Part shown: one piece after another, positions 6,586-6,738 of the stretch
Position numbering within the stretch: position 1 is the stretch's first letter
Layout of the letters: every line of letters starts with the position of its first letter
Assembly (NCBI GenBank): GCA_046081905.1
Contig: JBJTWS010000280.1
Coordinates: 1 to 6,738, forward strand
DNA from: CBW1002 sp046081905
GTDB lineage: Bacteria > Cyanobacteriota > Cyanobacteriia > PCC-6307 > Cyanobiaceae
Reading direction: 5' to 3'
Length of the DNA: 6,738 nt
Program-made: the position numbers and the translations under genes
Notes under the pieces: generated by a model
Databases searched by the model: none
The model's input: only the letters and a program-made list of their open reading frames with translations
Told to the model about the DNA's origin: nothing

Positions 6586-6738
6586 ATGACGCTGACGCGA
6601 CGGATCGGCCTGGCCACGCCTCTGGTGCTGGCGCTGGCCATCGCCTCCACGGGCCTGCTGCAGGGGAGCGAGCGGCTGAGCGCCGCCCTCAGCCTCAGCT
6701 GGGTGGTGCTCTGCATCGGCCAGCAGCTCCTGGCCACG
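6586..6738 (+). CDS. Hypothetical membrane protein, N-terminal fragment (runs off right edge)
   Basis: An open frame starting with ATG at 6586-6588 continues to the last base (51 codons). It reads MTLTRRIGLATPLVLALAIA, followed by a short polar turn (QGSERLSA) and a second hydrophobic stretch ending VVLCIGQQLLAT. This gives a short basic N-terminus and two likely membrane spans at about residues 7-25 and 33-50, so an inner-membrane protein is expected. I do not recognise the family from this fragment. It is divergent from the sulfotransferase operon. The start is uncertain: a GAGG at 6564-6567 is 18 bases from the ATG. An in-frame GTG at 6571 sits only 3 bases after that GAGG, and another in-frame GTG lies at 6469. 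Hydrophobic pattern and codon-like composition support a real gene, but the fragment is short. Confidence 0.5.
   Translation, partial: MTLTRRIGLATPLVLALAIASTGLLQGSERLSAALSLSWVVLCIGQQLLAT

Noticed and set aside
6327..6737. Minus-strand open frame of 136 codons across the spacer and the divergent gene
   Set aside because: It overlaps the start of the sulfotransferase in another frame, is Gly/Ala/Arg-rich without motif, and opposes the plus-strand frame with a membrane-protein pattern.
1..6738. CRISPR arrays, tRNA or rRNA genes, insertion sequences, HIP1 palindromes
   Set aside because: I saw no regularly spaced repeats, no tRNA-like or rRNA sequence, no transposase motifs or flanking inverted repeats, and no exact GCGATCGC (only seven-of-eight matches such as near 4044).

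Overview
This GC-rich window (well over 60% G+C in most blocks) holds five co-directional genes on the minus strand and the start of a divergent gene on the plus strand at the right edge. The style is that of a high-GC bacterium. My best guess is a picocyanobacterium of the Synechococcus/Cyanobium type, because the protein families and locus style resemble their surface-polysaccharide islands. Nothing in the window is diagnostic: there is no rRNA or photosynthesis gene, and I saw no exact cyanobacterial HIP1 octamer (GCGATCGC).

Layout in transcription order, right to left. A Sulfotransfer_2-type sulfotransferase (6406 to 5684) comes first. A 119-bp gap with a strong imperfect hairpin follows. 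Next is a PglK/MsbA-like ABC exporter half-transporter (5564 to 3642). Then come a GT4-type glycosyltransferase (3649 to 2474), a GT2-type glycosyltransferase with a very large C-terminal extension of unknown function (2477 to 558), and a second GT4-type glycosyltransferase (561 to the left edge, C-terminus missing). The last four genes overlap by 8, 4 and 4 bases, so they are almost certainly one transcript with coupled translation. To the right of the sulfotransferase, a 179-bp divergent spacer leads to the first 51 codons of a plus-strand membrane protein.

Taken together, the genes read as part of a pathway that builds, flips and sulfates a surface glycan. Cytoplasmic glycosyltransferases would extend a lipid-linked or otherwise anchored oligosaccharide. 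The ABC protein would move it across the inner membrane. The sulfotransferase would add sulfate from PAPS. The functional link between the sulfotransferase and the rest is inferred from adjacency and common orientation only. No initiating phosphoglycosyltransferase, polymerase, ligase or PAPS-forming gene lies in the window, so the locus must continue to the left or draw on genes elsewhere.

The most unusual items are the C-terminal half of the GT2 protein, including a tight tryptophan cluster, and the combination of a sulfotransferase with a lipid-linked-glycan type ABC flippase. Long plus-strand ORFs antisense to these genes (one of 636 codons) are composition shadows and are not annotated.
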